A DNA stretch of 64,000 nucleotides from Marchantia polymorpha subsp. ruderalis (taxonomy: Eukaryota > Streptophyta > Marchantiopsida > Marchantiales > Marchantiaceae): NCBI GenBank assembly GCA_037833965.1, contig AP031351.1, forward strand, positions 1,252,501 through 1,316,500, read 5' to 3'. A program made the translations under genes and the position numbers. Below the pieces are notes generated by a model. The model did no database searches, was not told the origin of the DNA, and was given only the letters and a program-made list of their open reading frames with translations. Positions 23,904 through 37,399 of this stretch are shown piece by piece. Every line of letters begins with the position of its first letter. Position 1 is the first letter of the stretch.

Positions 23904-26900
23904 ATGGCTGAGCTAGCCTGGTTGACATCTTCGCCAGCAGCCAAAGTGACTTTGAATGCATCTTCTTCGTTTAGCAACTCGAACGAGAACCTTTTTGACC
24001 TGCTACAAGGTCGCTTGGGGAGTGGAGCGTTCGGGGGAGCAGCAACAGTAGATTCTTCATCGTTTTTCCGCACATCAGATCAGATGACGAATGTAACAGT
24101 AGCTTCGAATCATACGGAGTCCACTGTGTCGCTGATGAAGGCGGAGGACGGAAATAATCATATGCATTCGCCTCTTTGGGTAGCTGCCGGCGCTGCTGCT
24201 GTAGCAACAGATGGTATCTACAGCTCTACTGGTCCGGCAGCAGCTCATGTGCCATCCATTGATAGCACCCAATTGTCTTCTTACGTCAAGCCGCACGATC
24301 CTTCGCCGCAGCTTCAGGCTCTACGTGACTTCATGGCTTATGGGAGCAACGTTAACAACCATTCTATGTCGACAGCAGTGGATAATATCAACCTTGCGCC
24401 CGGAAATCCAATGTTCCTGCACTTGGGTGAAGAATCTCCCGCTTCATTGCTCATTGGAATGCCTCACCACTCCAATCCCATATCTACTTCTCCTAGCAAA
24501 GGTCCGGATATGATGGCGTATAGAGCTCTATGTCAGGCCGAGCTTTTTGCGACAGAAAGGAGCCCACACAGAACGCAATTCCAACGAGAAAATCACATCC
24601 TTGCAGAGCGTCAGCGCAGGGAAGAAATGAACGAGAAGTTTTCGGCCTTAAGGGCAATGATACCCAAAGCAACCAAAGTACGTACCAGAACCAAAGTAAC
24701 CCATTTCTTTCTGCACACAAGAGATTAATTTAGGCACTATCCTGACAGGATCCATGCTTTTTTGGTACACCATATATCTTCTACTAATTTTAAGTCTTCC
24801 TGCAGGAAATTATCAGTCCTTTTTAGAATTCTGCGTATGAAATATTCGTGAGCAGAGACCGTTCCTCATGTTGCTGTTCGAAGAATCATCGGCAAGATTT
24901 TTGGCGATCGTAGTCACGTCTTAACTGAACGTTCATGATGGAAATAGTTACTAGCTGCAACGTATCGTGTCCATGTACGTTCTGAATATAACTGGCATGG
25001 AGATGACAAGTGCATTTCAAGGTCCACCACATGAAGTTCATTCACGTCAAATTGACGTGGATGAGACTTGAAGTTCAAACGACTCCAGATATAATTCAGA
25101 AACATGTGTTTGCATGCAAGCAGTTGTTTCTCATGTAGATTTGGCATCGAATTCTCGCATTAGATACCTTGTATGGAGAGCTTTAGAGCATTTTTCAGCC
25201 TGGTCTCTTGCTGTACTTCACTCTACAGCTAAATGATCGATTGTTGTCTGAACATCGTGTACGAGTGTTCGTCTGTTCAGTCGGAGAGGGTCACTTTTGG
25301 CTGATTCTACCTGTCAATACTGACAACGAATTATGTGTTATGTGCCATTTGACCAGAATCCTAAAGACCTCAGATGCGACAAATGAATACAATATAATGA
25401 TATAAACTGTCAAAAAAGTAGTAACTTCTGCAGTTTTCTGTTTTCTTGTTTTAACGTGTTTTTTGAATGATAAGCGAAAGCCTCATTCTCAATCGCAGTT
25501 GTAATTCTCAGCTTTAGTAATTCGATTCGTGAAATTTCTTAGATCTGGTACTCTCGACCAAGAAGGATCGGGTTCTATTTTCCAGTTTCAAGTTTTAACT
25601 GCGACAGCAAAAATACTTTCAGCATAGAGATGAAGCACAGTTTCAATAGACTTCAAGCGGGTATAACCCCTCATGATTTTCCCTGACATTCATGGAATCT
25701 GTTTGCAGAAAGACAAGGCGTCCATTGTAGGAGATACAATCGCGTACGTGCTGGAGCTGGAGAAAACCCTAAAACAACTGAAGGCCTGCAAAGACAGTCG
25801 AAAGGGATTCAGCTTCAAGCTTCTAAAGAAGAAATCTTCTTCAAAAGTATTGGAAGACAACGACAGATCGACCTCAGACACAGCACCAGATACAGCTGCC
25901 CCAGAGGAAATGAAACCTGGTCCGGGATGTTCGAACTCAACAAGATTTGAAGACATTGTTTTAAAAGAGTGCAAAGAAAGAGAAGAGCCGACAATAAGTT
26001 CATCGGATAACATCAGTAGAGACTGCTCTCATAATCATCATGTAAATTCTTCTATCCCACCTGCGTAGACGTGCAACGCGATGTCATAGACGACGATGTG
26101 ACTTCGTACTTGCTAGAAAAGCATGCTTAACTACTTAGATATGTTCAATAGCAATTAACCCTCGTTAGGGTAGGCACAGATCCCCGGGAGGTTTGTGCAC
26201 GAAGGGATCCATGGTCGATGAATTTCTCCAGGCCTGGATTTCTTTGTTTCATCTAGGTCTTAATTCATGACTTCAAGACGTCGTTCCCTGCATACTGTAT
26301 CATAGAGCGCGCTCTTGGTCCACAAGGACTTGCGTGGAGGAGCAACCAAAGTTTTGGACTAGTGAGCTAATCCCGTATGATCGCATGCATAGATTAAAAG
26401 TCTATTCTTCTACTTCACATGCAAACTCTAAAATTTGACTTTCGTAGCATTCTGATATCATCACTCTTACACAAGCGACACCTAACCCTTAGTAGAACTG
26501 AGTTCATGCACGTGGAACTTTAAAAGACTGTTATTAATTTTGCAGAAACCCATGGAGAAGGACAATCTTTTGGACATCGACATTAGTAGTAGCTCTCAGG
26601 TTGAGGTACAAAATCTAGGAGAGCAAGCCGTTATCAAGATAGTGTGCGCCCGCAGTCGTGGTCTTGTTCTTCGAATCATACAAGCTTTGGAGGAGTGCAA
26701 AACGGAAATTCTTCAGTCGAATGTAACAACAGTTTCTCAACATTCTGTACATTTTATCACTGTGCAGGTACAGTCATTTAGCCTTGAACCCTTTAGCTTG
26801 GAGTTGACTTTATCGGTCAATTTTCGCACATCAAATATGCACTAAAGGGTATAGACAATTTTTATCCAGCGTCTAATAGATACGGAATTAGTAATAAAGT

Positions 26901-27416
26901 TGCTCTCTCCTGTGGAAAGATGTCAAGAATTGTAGATATCTAAATGGCTATCCCGCTATTTGGTTTTAAGAATATCTGCCCACATCGATTTACCGTCACT
27001 CAGATTGCTCAAGACGCCAAGAGAATTTCAATTTGTAATTAACATTTTGTTGATAGCTTCTACTAGGTCTTTTTCTCTTTTTTGAAGAATCTTCCATATC
27101 TGAAATGTAAGTAGAAATAGATCAAGTCTTTGCATAGGAAGTATATGTATGCATGACTGCAACTTCAGAAAGGAGGCACCGGATCAATAGACGGCCTACA
27201 ACGACGACCATACACTGTTTTGCCTTTTCTCACAAATAGGAGTATCAGTCAGAGTGACCAAACTTAGTCGCATACTGTAGTCACATAGCCTTCAAGTTAC
27301 AACGTATTAATTGAGCTTTTATCTCACAGATCAATTCGGGGCTGAGCTGTTCAATAGAGCAGATGGTCCAAGCTCTTCTTAAAGCTTCAAATCCGAATCA
27401 GATTGCGGAGACATGA
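23904..27416 (+). CDS. bHLH transcription factor with C-terminal ACT-like region, 4 exons
   Basis: Coding exons 23904-24677, 25709-26041, 26546-26767 and 27330-27416 join in frame with GT-AG introns to give 471 residues. Residues about 226-282 are a complete bHLH: basic region ENHILAERQRREEMNEK with the His-Glu-Arg (H-x3-E-x3-R) E-box contacts, helix 1 FSALRAMIPKATK, then helix 2 KDKASIVGDTIAYVLELEKT across the first splice junction, at an intron position common in plant bHLH genes. Residues about 386-447 (VIKIVCARSRGLVLRIIQAL ... VHFITVQ) look like the ACT-like dimerisation fold that follows the bHLH in several plant subfamilies. The N-terminal 225 residues are Ser/Ala-rich and not conserved to my eye. 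IPKATKKDKASIVGD resembles the subfamily II group of tapetal regulators (bHLH010/089/091), but subfamily assignment needs a tree. It should bind E-boxes as a dimer in the nucleus. Translation starts at the first ATG after a clear acceptor. Confidence 0.9.
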
Positions 27417-30400
27417 CAACAGTTACGCCGCAGCGGAAGAGACCAAACAACTTTTAATAGCCGGCCAAGTCTAGATGCACCCAGTTGATGTAATGAGTTG
27501 ACTCCTCAAATTCACTTGTTACTGCATGCAAAATTACCGGTGAGTGTATCGATCAATTTTGATCATGTAGTAATTCAAGTACAGTCTCCTTTAGAAAATC
27601 TTTGGGTAAAAGGATCCCCAATCCGACTCGGTACAGAAGAAATTTCTCTTTGTATTACAAGAACAGATATAGCACCCCCATCAACACTAGTCAGACTACT
27701 GAAGTAGCTCAGAGAAGTTGGAGAGGTAGATCACAACTTGTGGTGAGAATCCTCTCCACCGACATCTCAACAAATACTTACACTATCCCTCAAGCAACAA
27801 GGTCTAAAATGTCATAAACAGAGACCAGCACTGACTAAACTATATTCCCTACATTAGCTACGAAAGTAGTCAGTTCCACGATAACAAGGTAGGCTTTAGT
27901 CAAGTAGGGAGTTTGATTAGAGGATGAGATTTAGTTCATGTCTTTTCAGCATCCCTCAAGAAGATGTGAGGTGCTTCTGGTTCGACCTGGTAAAGTCCAA
28001 TTTTCAAACCTCTCACTAGTTCTCCAATTGGCTTCCCAGTCCAGTCCAGAAGACATGTATCAATTGGTTGTTGAGCTTTACACATCCCAGTTTGCGGACT
28101 TATGTTAGTGCACTTACGTCCCATGGAGTTCGTTACCTTGACATCTGGCCCAAGATATCAAACTCAAGCTTGATGTTTCATGAAATTTCTCCAGGCAAGT
28201 AGCGACAATTTCCTTTCCTCCTATTAGACTACTCTTCGGACCCTACACCTTACTCACTGTGAACCACTGAACATTGATTGTCATAACTAAATGTGCTGCA
28301 ATTCGGAAAAGTCTGCAGTCCGGTGCCGCTAAATTACATCCAAAAATGGCATTTTCGATCCAGAGATCAAAAGGACTCTGTTAGCGCATAATGCCACGAG
28401 ATTGTGTATTGGATGTTGTTCAATATGTGAGAATATGTCGCATTCAGTTATGTTGCCTTGTATATACTTATAGCGCCACTTAGTTAAGTGGGATATGGGC
28501 ACTTGCTGGTACACGGTGTAGAAAAGTGAAATCGGAATTTTTATTTTTCTAAGCTGGGGTTTACGACGAAGCTGAGGACTAAGCTAGGTGCGGAATCATA
28601 AAGAGTCATTGTCTACACCATAGTGGTTGCACTATCCTCGAGCTTAGAACCTGTACTGGCAATGTGCTATCTTGAGAAGTTTTTTTATAAGTCCAACGCA
28701 ACGACAGGAAGTAAAGAGTTCTAGAAGGTTAAGGTAGAAGATTGAGAACAAACTCAAGCACGCATACAGAATCTGAAGATGATGCACGTCTTCACACGTG
28801 GACTTACGACTTATCATGGACCCATCATCGGTCATCAGCTTGGTGGACACCTGTGGACCAGCTGCACGTACTATGATTTTCTAGTATCGATCTAGGTACT
28901 CTGGTACGTGCTATATCAAATTTCCTGATTGGAGTTTCGGGAAGTGGTATTATCCGGTAAGTTTTAACGCACTTCTTTACTGCACTACGGTAGGCAGCAC
29001 AGGTTTGACGGAAGATGAATAAACAAGAATTTGGATTAGAGCAACTCCGCCAAACACTTGGTATATATAGAACCATCGATGTTTTCTCTAATTAATTATT
29101 AGTTGTGTGTTTTGACTTCTTTTCGGAGAGTCTAATCTTCAATAGGACACAATCATGGTGCTACGTCCAAAGGCTTCGGAATTGTAGATGTCGTTCGAGA
29201 AGTCTTACTTCCCCTCGCATGCAAAAATCAGAGACAGGACACATTTTTTTTACCAGTACCATAATGAATGTCTGTAATATGTTGAAAGTTTGAAGTTTCT
29301 GCGAGTTTTTTACTGGTACTGGAAAATTTTAAGGTGACGACTTAGAAATTGCCAGTTCTGAAGGTGAATTGATGTTTGTTTCGATTCGCAGGTAAACATT
29401 TTTTCCAAAATCAAATTGAGACCGGCTGGACATAGAAGGTTTCAGAGTCCAAAATGTCCAAAATCTGTTTGTGAATCCAAGTACTTCTCCACTTATCAAG
29501 TTCCAACTCTTTACTAGAATTTCATGCACTTGGGAGATGCCGTGAAATGGAGTGTACTGTACTTGCCAATTAGAAGCCTTCACACCCCAGGCCCCTTAGC
29601 TTTCAGTACCCGAACCTGATCCACAATGATAAAAGGCACGCCCACCAGTAATGAATGCGGGCAAATTATGTGGAAAGCCCGAAATTCCGAGAGATGAATC
29701 ATGACTGCAGGAGGAGGAGGAAGATTTGAGAAGATGCATTATGCCCGGTACGTAGCGTGGGAAACGTACTCTCAGTGGATCCACTGCAATCAAAGAGTCT
29801 GGATTGGTTTTGCTCACCGGTGTGATTGGAAGATGATAGATTTGAACTGTCTCAGCATGTACATAAGTACAGTAATCATCGAGGAAGACGAGTCTCGGAA
29901 TAAGTATGTCACATAACGATGAATCAAGCGCAAATGTGGAATCTTGCGATTTGATAGCGCGAGCTTATTACAAAAGGACCCAACCGTCATGGACTTTGAT
30001 CAGCCATGGCCACGTACATACACGTACAATTAGTTTGATGTAAAGCGCGTAAGTACTCCACAACTACTTGACGACCGTCCATGTCAGTGCAGTTCGTTCT
30101 GCCTGTCTCGTCTGTTAGAACATTTTCCGGTTCATATTCTCACAATTGTACTCCTTCCAGTTCCTCTCCATTTGTTGTTGTCATGATATCATACAGATAA
30201 ACTAAAATGTTGTTTTCTACTTATACATCTTGTACTGCTCCGGGCCGTGCTCCTCTTCACGTGCGGTGAGAGCAGGCCCTGCTGTGCGATGCAAGTCAAT
30301 TTTGTACAAAGTCCCCAATCCCCTGGTTATCCCCGATCCTTCCTGTCTATGTCATCTCATCTCGCTAATAAACAGGTTCATGATTTGATTACAGACATGA

Positions 30401-30610
30401 AATTTATACGCTCGAGTGACAAGATCTAGGGGACAAACAATCTGCCTCTCAGGTCCCACTCACCCTTGCTTTCCGCTAACAGAGAGGGGCACCCTTTCAT
30501 TTGGAGTTTAGTCCCTCCGTCCACCCCAGTAGAATTGTCGAGCTCACTTAACACCCTTTCTTTCCAGTACATCCGACTTTGAGCTGGTTTTATAAGGGGT
30601 TCCGTCACAG
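27417..30610. other. Intergenic region 3' of the bHLH gene; no gene recognised
   Basis: About 3.2 kb of mixed composition with frames no longer than about 85 codons on either strand. The first few hundred bases probably include the bHLH 3' UTR. Nothing else was identified. Confidence 0.5.
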
Positions 30611-32243
30611 CCGTTACCTTCTTTTTTTTATTATCAATGATAAAATGAGCAGAAGATGTTTATCAATGTTATATACATGAGAAAATAAAAAAAGCACCTT
30701 TGACTATTGAAGACATATAATAAAGTATCACTTATAAAGTAAAATAATTCTCATACAAAATATTTTTTTTATTTTACTTTTAAAAACATAATCAATGCCT
30801 TCATAAAAATCATGATTTGCAATTTTGATGTATAATATGATTAAAATAAAATTCTTTGAAATACATTAAATAGAATCATTGATTTTGGTCTAGAAAAATG
30901 TGTCTTATTACAAAAATTGAAGAAATTCTTTAATAAAGAAAGTTAGATAGATCAATCTAAGTTTAAATCATATATGTAATGAATGAATTCATTTGAAAAA
31001 TTTAAATTACCGTTGTTTAAATTTTAATCGTTATTTAAATTGAATTTAAATAACGATTTAATTTTAAACGTTATTTAAATTGAATTTTGCAATTTAAAAA
31101 ATTCAAAATTTTCAAAGTAAATATAATTTAAAAACCATTCATCATAATTTTACATCTACACGAGATTACATTTTGACTTTAAGATAAATTCATAAGTTTT
31201 AGTTTTCAAATATAATAAAATTTAACTTATAAATCTGCTATTATGAAAATTATCAATACCAGACATATCACATATGTTTATATTTATGATAATATTTATT
31301 TATGTATAGATTTATTTTTAAAAACCCTTAATATTTGTAAATCAATCAATTGACAAACATCAAGAAAAAATTTTAAATTGAGATTATTTTTTGATAGAAA
31401 TAATACTGTTATTTTTCTTCTTCAACATCAATTTTCATGGATTCAAAATTCATTATTCAAAACATACTTAATATAAATATATATTTCTTTTGAATAAAAA
31501 ATAATTGATTGACAAAGATGAGTTTATTTTTTTGCATCTATTTAAAAGATTGGTAATAATTAGTCAACAAATATTTATGCAAAAAAAACTTGTTGATTCA
31601 ACATATTTGAACAATCTGATTTTGTTCGTGGTTTTATTGATAAAATTTTAGATAAGTCAAATATTTTACAATCATAGCATGAAATTATGAGATTTAATAT
31701 TTATGAAAAATATTAATATATTTCACATAAAATGAATAAATATTAAATATTAATCTTTTCATAAATGAATCATTATCCAAAACTTCATCCTATGAACAGG
31801 AGATATTACATCTTGTATAATATCTATATAGTAAATTTGTAGCATACATATATGCACTATTGTATTGTAGATTTGATTGCTTTAATTTTTTTTCATAAAA
31901 ATTAAGGATTGAAAATTTTCTTTGATAAAGTTATACAATTCAATTATTTCAAATTGCAAGTTAGAAAAATATTGCTATAAGATATATTGGTAAATCATAT
32001 ATTAGATAACTTGTTCATAAACTATTTTCTTTTAATTTTTTATTATGTACATAATCAAATACAAAAACTTGTATTTCTTATGTTTATGCTTGAAGTGAAA
32101 AAAACATAATGATCCTGTTACAATACAAGATTTTCAAATATAGTTTGATTCAATTTATCAAATAATATTCAATGTAACATAATAAAACTCAAAAAACAAT
32201 GAAAAAAACATCATGATTATTATAACTTAATGTGAAAATAATG
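30611..32243. other. AT-rich desert
   Basis: About 1.6 kb of very AT-rich sequence without ORFs. It contains a perfect palindrome, AATCGTTATTTAAATT (31026-31041) and its complement (31043-31058), around one base, plus partial copies of the same CGTTATTTAAAT word at 31069 and nearby. Confidence 0.6.
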
Positions 32244-32374
32244 CAGGGTGGCTAAAACCGGTAAATTTTTGCAAACTCAATCGGTTTGATGGTTTAATAT
32301 AATAAACTTGATATTTGATGGGTTTTTTTATTGACATGTGGACGTCTCTGAAATGACTTCATCAAGCGTAAGTA

Positions 32375-32409
32375 ACAAGTGGAAGTCTCTATTAGAGACT
32401 TCCACTTGT
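32375..32409. repeat. Perfect 16-bp-arm hairpin near the hAT end
   Basis: ACAAGTGGAAGTCTCT (32375-32390) is followed after ATT by its exact reverse complement (32394-32409). It lies about 130 bp inside the putative terminal repeat; subterminal hairpins are common in hAT elements. Confidence 0.9.
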
Positions 32410-34909
32410 CTCTCTCATTGCAACTGCGTATAGAGACTCTCTATTTGCTATCGCAATCATCGGTTCCATACTCCTACACATCGTAATCGTAGAAGGTTGA
32501 CAAGTTGCCCTTGATGTTTGTGAGCTTATCGACGCTATTCGGGATCAGGGAGTTCCTCACCTTCGAATGAATGAAGCCCATTTTCGACCAGTTTCGCTAT
32601 GAGGCGACACTTGACGCCGCCATGTTGAAGAGCTTGATGACCACACTTTGCAACTCTGGGCCAATATTTGTCATCAACTAACCAATACTGCAAAACGGAC
32701 TTGTGGCCTTTGAATACCATTATGTAGCGCATCGACTCCTCCTCCTTTGCTTTAGTCGCGGCGATGACGAATCTGGTGTACTGCTTGAAGATGATTTGCG
32801 CTTGCGCTTTGTCGACAGACTTGCACGGCTCATCATCAACAAGAAATCAGAACAAGATGTCTTCCAACACTTCACAATTTTGCTTCATCATTCACTCCAC
32901 AATGAACCGTGAGTCGAGCATGTAGGTCAAACCGTGTGTGTTGCCGTACATAAACATCAATCGCGAGACGCATGTCTTAATCAAATACGCAAGCTCATCC
33001 TCGTTGATGATATTGGCGGCGAGCAACTTCAAAAACTCAAGGGGCAATGCGTGGAAATTTGGCATCATCTTTGAGATGAAAATCTTCTCTGATTGGTACT
33101 TGACGATGAGGATGTCGATGGGCGCCAATATCTCGATCGTCTTCTTCAAAAGATCAAAAAATTTCAGGTTCGTAATAATTTTCTTGACCTTAATGCACTC
33201 CTTGACTTGGGCGACCGTTCCCTTCATGAAGTTGCGTGAAGAGACGATCGCATGCATATGCTTGTCTGAAGTGAGCAAGGTCTTGCACGTCTGTTTGATG
33301 GTGCTCCAACGGGTGGAACATAGATGAACAAGGCTTCGAGCACCTGAAGCTTTCTGCATCTCTTCGAGTTGCGCCTTGACCACATGGTAATTGTGATAGA
33401 ACTTTATGATATTTTTGCACTTGTTGATGAAAAGTAGCATCTTCTCAAACGTATGGTTGATCGGATACGTCGCCGTGTCGTTACCCGCTTTCTTAGTCTT
33501 TGTTGCACAGAAGATGTACTTCACAAACAAGTGCAACCCTTGGTATGTGCAGCCTTGGAAGAAGCGGGAAGGTATTTTGTCGCGTAACACTATACATGAC
33601 TTCTTGTCGCATAACACTCGTGTTGTCCGTCACCGCACCTACAAACGTCGTGCTCTCGTATATCTTGAACACGCGTTTAACGGCATTGGCAATGAACTTG
33701 TGGTCGTGTACTTGATGGCCCGTCAGCACTGCCTCCATGTACAAAGAGAAATCGGGAGAGACGATCATATAGTTAATGATTGTGTCGTTCTTGATGTTAG
33801 ATTAACCTTAGATGGTGAGGCATGTCAAAGAATTATGAGACCACATGTTGCACATGTGTACTAAGTTGTAGAAGTAGCCAAGTGATTAATGATGATTAGC
33901 CAAGACATAGCTAAGTCTAACTAGCTATGACTAAATTGGTTAGTTATAACTAAGTTTATCTCGTCATGACTAAGTTTAGCTATAATGTCTATATTTGGCA
34001 AAATAATTAACAAAGTTCTAGAAGATTGGAGTTAACATTCTATTTTGTATTTTACAAAGATCTAGATTCTAAGTGATTAGATATTTGACTATTAGCTTGG
34101 ATTTGATTGATTTAACTAAATGTACAAAATATCATTGGCTAGATTAAGACTAATGTTGATTTAATGACTATAAAACTTCTATAAGTTTTAAAGGTTCCAA
34201 TGGCATGTCGCTATCTCAACCTTGGATCTAAAAATTTCTAGAAGTTTTAGATAGGCGAATAGCATGTTGCCACGTATAATGGGTTAATCAAACCTACCTA
34301 GTAAAAAATGAGTTATGAGATAATACCACATGTTAGTACGATAATTTCAAGTAGCGTCTCTCAAGCAAGTTTGAAGATTTCATGTGTGAGCACTTGTTTC
34401 ATGAATGAAAGAGTGAGGTTTTTCAGTATCGACGTGTGTTTGAGTTTGTGTGAATTGAATGATGTATGAAGAGTTTGTGTGTGATAGGGTATTTGGGATA
34501 CAAGTATAAGTGACAATCCTAGTCTTCTAGAACCATGATAAACTACCACAAAGACATCTGAGGTAAACCTGAGTGAGAGTCAGCCCAAAGGTTAGAAAAC
34601 CTTTCATGAGAACGTCGACCTTCGCCTTAAGTTCTTTGTGGCACTTGTCAAGCAGGGATATCACCATCTTCTTTCGACTCGATAGCAACCCATCATCGGG
34701 ACGAAGCATCTTGATAGCATTCATTAAATGTATGTCTTCAATACGTTGGAAGAAGGTGTCGGTGGCAAAGTAATGCATGGAAATCTACTTTTGGAACTCA
34801 TATTTCTCGACATAACACACCTTCGGAAGCTCGTAATCTTTTATCCATCTCTTAATGTTGCTACTGGCGGCCTGGCTCATATTTGGCAAATTTGCACGTT
34901 CTACATAGA

Positions 34910-34953
34910 ACGTAACATGAAGCAGATCTATGTAGATCTGTTTCATGTTACGT
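34910..34953. repeat. Near-perfect 21-bp-arm palindrome inside transposase coding sequence
   Basis: The arms 34910-34930 (ACGTAACATGAAGCAGATCT plus A) and 34933-34953 differ at one position and are separated by two bases. On the minus strand they encode NMKQIYIDLLHVT, within the transposase N-terminal region. Confidence 0.9.
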
Positions 34954-35200
34954 ATGAACAAGCAATGGCGATCTGCATCTTCCAGTCCATTCATGAACGT
35001 GCGGAACATCTGACACTTGTTGAAGTGAATCTTGACGGATTCGCTCTTTTTGTGATGATCGACGAGGTTGCTATATTGCTTGCATTTGACACTCTTGGCA
35101 TTCTACGGATTGGCATCATTCATGAATAAGATCCAGGCCGTGATTGTAGGACGACAGCGTTTGCAACCTTGGAATCCATCTAGTTCCATAGTAATGAACT

Positions 35201-37390
35201 GGCTTGAAGCAAACGACAACATTGGCCATTGCGTCTTTAGTTGAAGGTTTTGCTGCAGACCAAAACGAATGACGATAACGAGCTCAAGGGTAATGATCAT
35301 CCGTCAAAAAACCAATTGAATTAAAGTCATTAGTATCTAGCAGATACCAACGCCGATTATATAACAATATTATAATCATAGTACCCACCTCATTAAAATA
35401 AAATTAAACCCCATATATATGGCCTCAAAGACATTGGGTTAACCTCAAAACCTAACATGATATAACATCTAGTCGTGCTAGCTTTGAAATAATGATACTT
35501 TAGTATTAATTCAAATATTTTTTTAAAAATAATTTTAAAATCATTCTTATTATTATTATTATCAACTTTTAATTGTCATCACAAAAATATTGAGTTTGCA
35601 AAATATTTTAACACTCATTCAAAACAATCATTATCCAAAAACTATTTCCTCATGATTAAAATTTTTGATTTAAAAAAACAATTAGAAAATAAGTAAAGTA
35701 TTCATATTAGATTATTTTTGTGAAAATTTTAAAAAATGAAAATTATTAGATTTCAAAAGTATAATGTTTGTCTTTGTCACAGTACTGCCATACGGATCCA
35801 GCCGGCCCCTCCACGATAAAGCCCTGCGCATCTCGGTTCTCCACCATGACCAGCTACGTACTTGACGACAAGTTCCCTGTGAGAAGCTCGAAGAAATAGG
35901 TGAATGGTGTAGCAAAATCTCATGTCCGTGTGGCCACACTCTGGTAAGTGTACATGAGCAGCAGATAACCAGATATGGGCCTGTGCGCGTAATTATTCAA
36001 ATTGGAGCAATCGTCTGCTGCCTCCATGATCATTTAGAAAATTGCCTCTAAAGCGGAGGTAACCCAAGAATATCTCGAGATTCTCAAGGCAGTCGAGTGA
36101 GCTACCTCAGTGGGCACTGGCACATGCTCGCCCCCACGGCGTACAGGCACGCGATGGTTGTGCTGCATCGATGATCATCTGCAGGTCCGATATGAGAGCG
36201 TGTCTGTTGCCCAGGGGCAGGCCTACCTACAAAAAGAGACACATCTGCCTACGAGAAAATCTTCATCTTCGACACACTTGTCGTTTGATCCAGAATGGTC
36301 CAAAAATTGCAGGCTCAAACACAGCTCTTCAGAGATTGCGCAAGTGGCCAATTCGACTGAACTCTTGAGGATGATTGAGAGTGATGAACGGTGATTGATC
36401 TCTTTTGCAAGTCCTTAGGTCCTAATTTAGAATGCCTCGTCTTCCTTCTTGTAAGAAGACCTTGAAATTCGTGACGGACAAAGGACAAAGACTTCCAGGA
36501 ATTGCTTGCTTCGAATTCACAGAATACTCCGTAAATCCAAGACCGACTCCGTCGCGTCGGTCAACACTGCATTTAAACTAACCCCAACGCTCGAAACTGT
36601 CTGGGAAGGTTTATTGGCACCTGAAGACTAGAAGGTGAAACTTCCACGGACCTGAGCGAACACTTGAGGTCCGTGGAAGCATTACACCAACCAACCACAT
36701 GCTTCCTGCACTGACGATGTTCAGCGATTATCAAACAGATTCCAATGAGGAGGAAATTCCATTCACCAAAGGAGGCCCTCAGTAAGAGAAGGGAACAGGG
36801 ATACAGCCTGATAGGCATCAGTGCGGACGACAACTATCCCATTGTATGACGCAGTCCGGAACAGATAAACCCAGCATTCCCATGCATACACTTAAGTGCT
36901 GTAGTCAGCAGAGCTCTTTCATGCTCGATTTGCAGTCGACGAGTTTCGGCGTAGAAGATTTGTGGAGAATTCAGTTCACAAGCTGGTGGATGCCAAGTGG
37001 GCCCGTCAGAGGCCCACTTGGCAAGTCCTAACTGCTTCCAGATCCATTCCACAAATACTCGGTCCAACGAAATGAGCCCGAACTGAGCTCAAGAGCAGAT
37101 CCACAACAGGACGAGGCATGCCGCCCGCATGCAACCGATCAGGAGAAGCATGACGATCCAACCGCATGAACTGGCAGATTATCCACTCGAGTTTTCAGCC
37201 TGTTGTTATACAACGTATCATCACTCCTGGTCCGATGGCCGCAGACGGCGGCAGCTCCCAAGGGCTCACCGAGAGAGAGGGAGCCTGAGAGGTCACCTGC
37301 CTTCGAGGTGACCGGCTGAGGCGAACAACGATTCAGCGACCGGCACGGACGACCGGAGAGATCATGTCAACTCATGAGGAATCTGAGCTG
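35201..37390. other. Intergenic region upstream of the LEA gene
   Basis: AT-rich until about 35790, then of normal composition. No gene was recognised; frames are at most 94 codons. Two hairpins are present: CTTCCACGGACCT (36641-36653) with its exact complement at 36667-36679, and TGCCAAGTGGGCC (36991-37003) with its exact complement at 37011-37023. Confidence 0.5.
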
Positions 37391-37399
37391 ATTCCTGGT

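Larger units (their letters stand above)
32244..35200 (-). mobile_element. Broken hAT-superfamily transposon (BED/DUF659-type transposase)
   Basis: Minus-strand coding pieces run from about 35170 to 32530. A BED-like finger region (CKQYSNLVDHHKKSE ... HFNKC) and NIKRWIKDYELPKV lie before 34785; then TDTFFQRIEDIHLMNAIKML (34527-34778); then KRVFKIYESTTFVGAVTDNT (33493-33768); then the main 241-codon frame 32892-33617 with GLHLFVKYIFCATKTKKAG, LEEMQKASGARSLVHLCSTR and RWSTIKQTCKTLL, typical of the DUF659/hAT catalytic core; and a C-terminal piece SVLQYWLVDDKYWPRVAK (32535-32732). Stops and frame changes separate the pieces, and about 760 bp without coding resemblance (33770-34526) splits the gene. 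At 32244 the sequence CAGGGTGGCTAAAACCGGT looks like a hAT terminal inverted repeat; I did not find its partner beyond 35200. Probably immobile. Confidence 0.85.
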
